Part shown: in pieces, positions 54,005 to 54,121 of the stretch
Layout: each line of letters starts with the position of its first letter
How positions within the stretch are numbered: position 1 is the first letter of the stretch
NCBI GenBank assembly: GCA_913009895.1
Contig: CAJVXY010000021.1
Location: 1 to 54,121 of the forward strand
Direction of reading: 5' to 3'
DNA from: an uncultured Acidiferrobacteraceae bacterium
GTDB lineage: Bacteria > Pseudomonadota > Gammaproteobacteria > Acidiferrobacterales > SZUA-150
DNA length: 54,121 bases
The notes under the pieces: model-generated
Told to the model about the DNA's origin: nothing
Databases searched by the model: none
Seen by the model: the letters and a program-made list of their open reading frames with translations, nothing else
Program-made: the position numbers and the translations under genes

Positions 54005-54121
54005 GAGGGCGCTTATGGTGATGCAATCGGGGAATCTATTTACGGAGTCATATATGAGGGAGTGACGCATCCCACGCGCTTTCACACATGGGATATAAAG
54101 CTAATACCCAGGGATTCTGCT
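53993..54121 (+). pseudogene. Partial open frame at the right edge
   Basis: A frame without a start, beginning inside repeat copy B and open to the window end, reads EGAYGDAIGESIYGVIYEG and VTHPTRFHTWDIKLIPRDSA. The composition is protein-like. It may be a gene interrupted by the repeat or a piece of a neighbouring element. Family not recognised. Confidence 0.3.

Noticed and set aside
1-54121. CRISPR array, tRNA or rRNA genes, prophage structural genes
   Set aside because: No regularly spaced repeats, cloverleaf-like or rRNA-like stretches, and no phage head or tail genes were seen by eye; the holin-like remnant alone is not enough for a prophage.

Overview
The window reads as a chromosomal segment of a gammaproteobacterium of moderate-to-low G+C. 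From about 1.9 to 35.1 kb the gene order closely follows the envelope / fatty-acid block known from Pseudomonas and relatives: lolC/D, DUF2062, comEC, exbB-exbD, (msbA), lpxK, Trm112-like, kdsB, low-MW protein tyrosine phosphatase, rne, rluC, HAD phosphatase, sppA, maf/yceF, yceD, rpmF, plsX, (fabH), fabD, fabG, acpP, fabF, (pabB), pabC, mltG, tmk, holB, pilZ, tatD. I cannot place it below class level. The left edge holds the divergent M23 peptidase / DciA pair that usually sits beside secA.

Layout. 1-1.8 kb: M23 peptidase start (minus), dciA and a CapA-type lipoprotein. 1.9-12.4 kb: lipoprotein export (a single LolC/E-type permease plus LolD), DNA uptake (ComEC), an ExbB/ExbD motor, lipid A export and phosphorylation (MsbA, LpxK) and CMP-KDO synthesis (KdsB). 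12.4-18.9 kb: RNase E facing a convergent phosphatase gene and a divergent rluC operon, which runs HAD, Rieske, SppA and ends against yceF. 18.9-22.2 kb: a two-subunit biotin-dependent carboxylase (pyruvate carboxylase type), divergent from yceD. 22.4-29.0 kb: yceD-rpmF-plsX-fabH-fabD-fabG-acpP-fabF with a strong, almost leaderless promoter and a mobile palindromic repeat between fabH and fabD. 29.0-35.1 kb: p-aminobenzoate synthesis, MltG, Tmk, HolB, PilZ, TatD.

From about 35 kb the character changes to an accessory region of singletons: an aminotransferase, a PhnD-like binding protein next to a chemoreceptor, a membrane ankyrin protein, several lipoproteins, a four-heme c-type cytochrome lipoprotein with a recent internal duplication, a metallophosphoesterase, a methyltransferase, a TfoX-like protein, an HD/CBS-like protein, a toxin-antitoxin pair, and at the right end a repeat-rich graveyard with an IS110-family transposase remnant. 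Four genes in this half look broken by a one-base shift (a small ORF at 40.7 kb, the LamG lipoprotein at 41.8-42.7 kb, a small ORF at 46.5 kb, the toxin at 51.1-51.4 kb), while I saw no such break in the conserved half. No rRNA, tRNA or CRISPR array was seen.

The most interesting signals are the IS110/IS1111-type remnant with a structured right-end region that could be a fossil guide (bridge/seek) RNA, the three-copy variable repeat around it, the cytochrome duplication, two apparently leaderless promoters, a perfect 14-bp hairpin at 47.86 kb, and the PhnD/chemoreceptor pair. I found no clear new defence or biosynthetic system.
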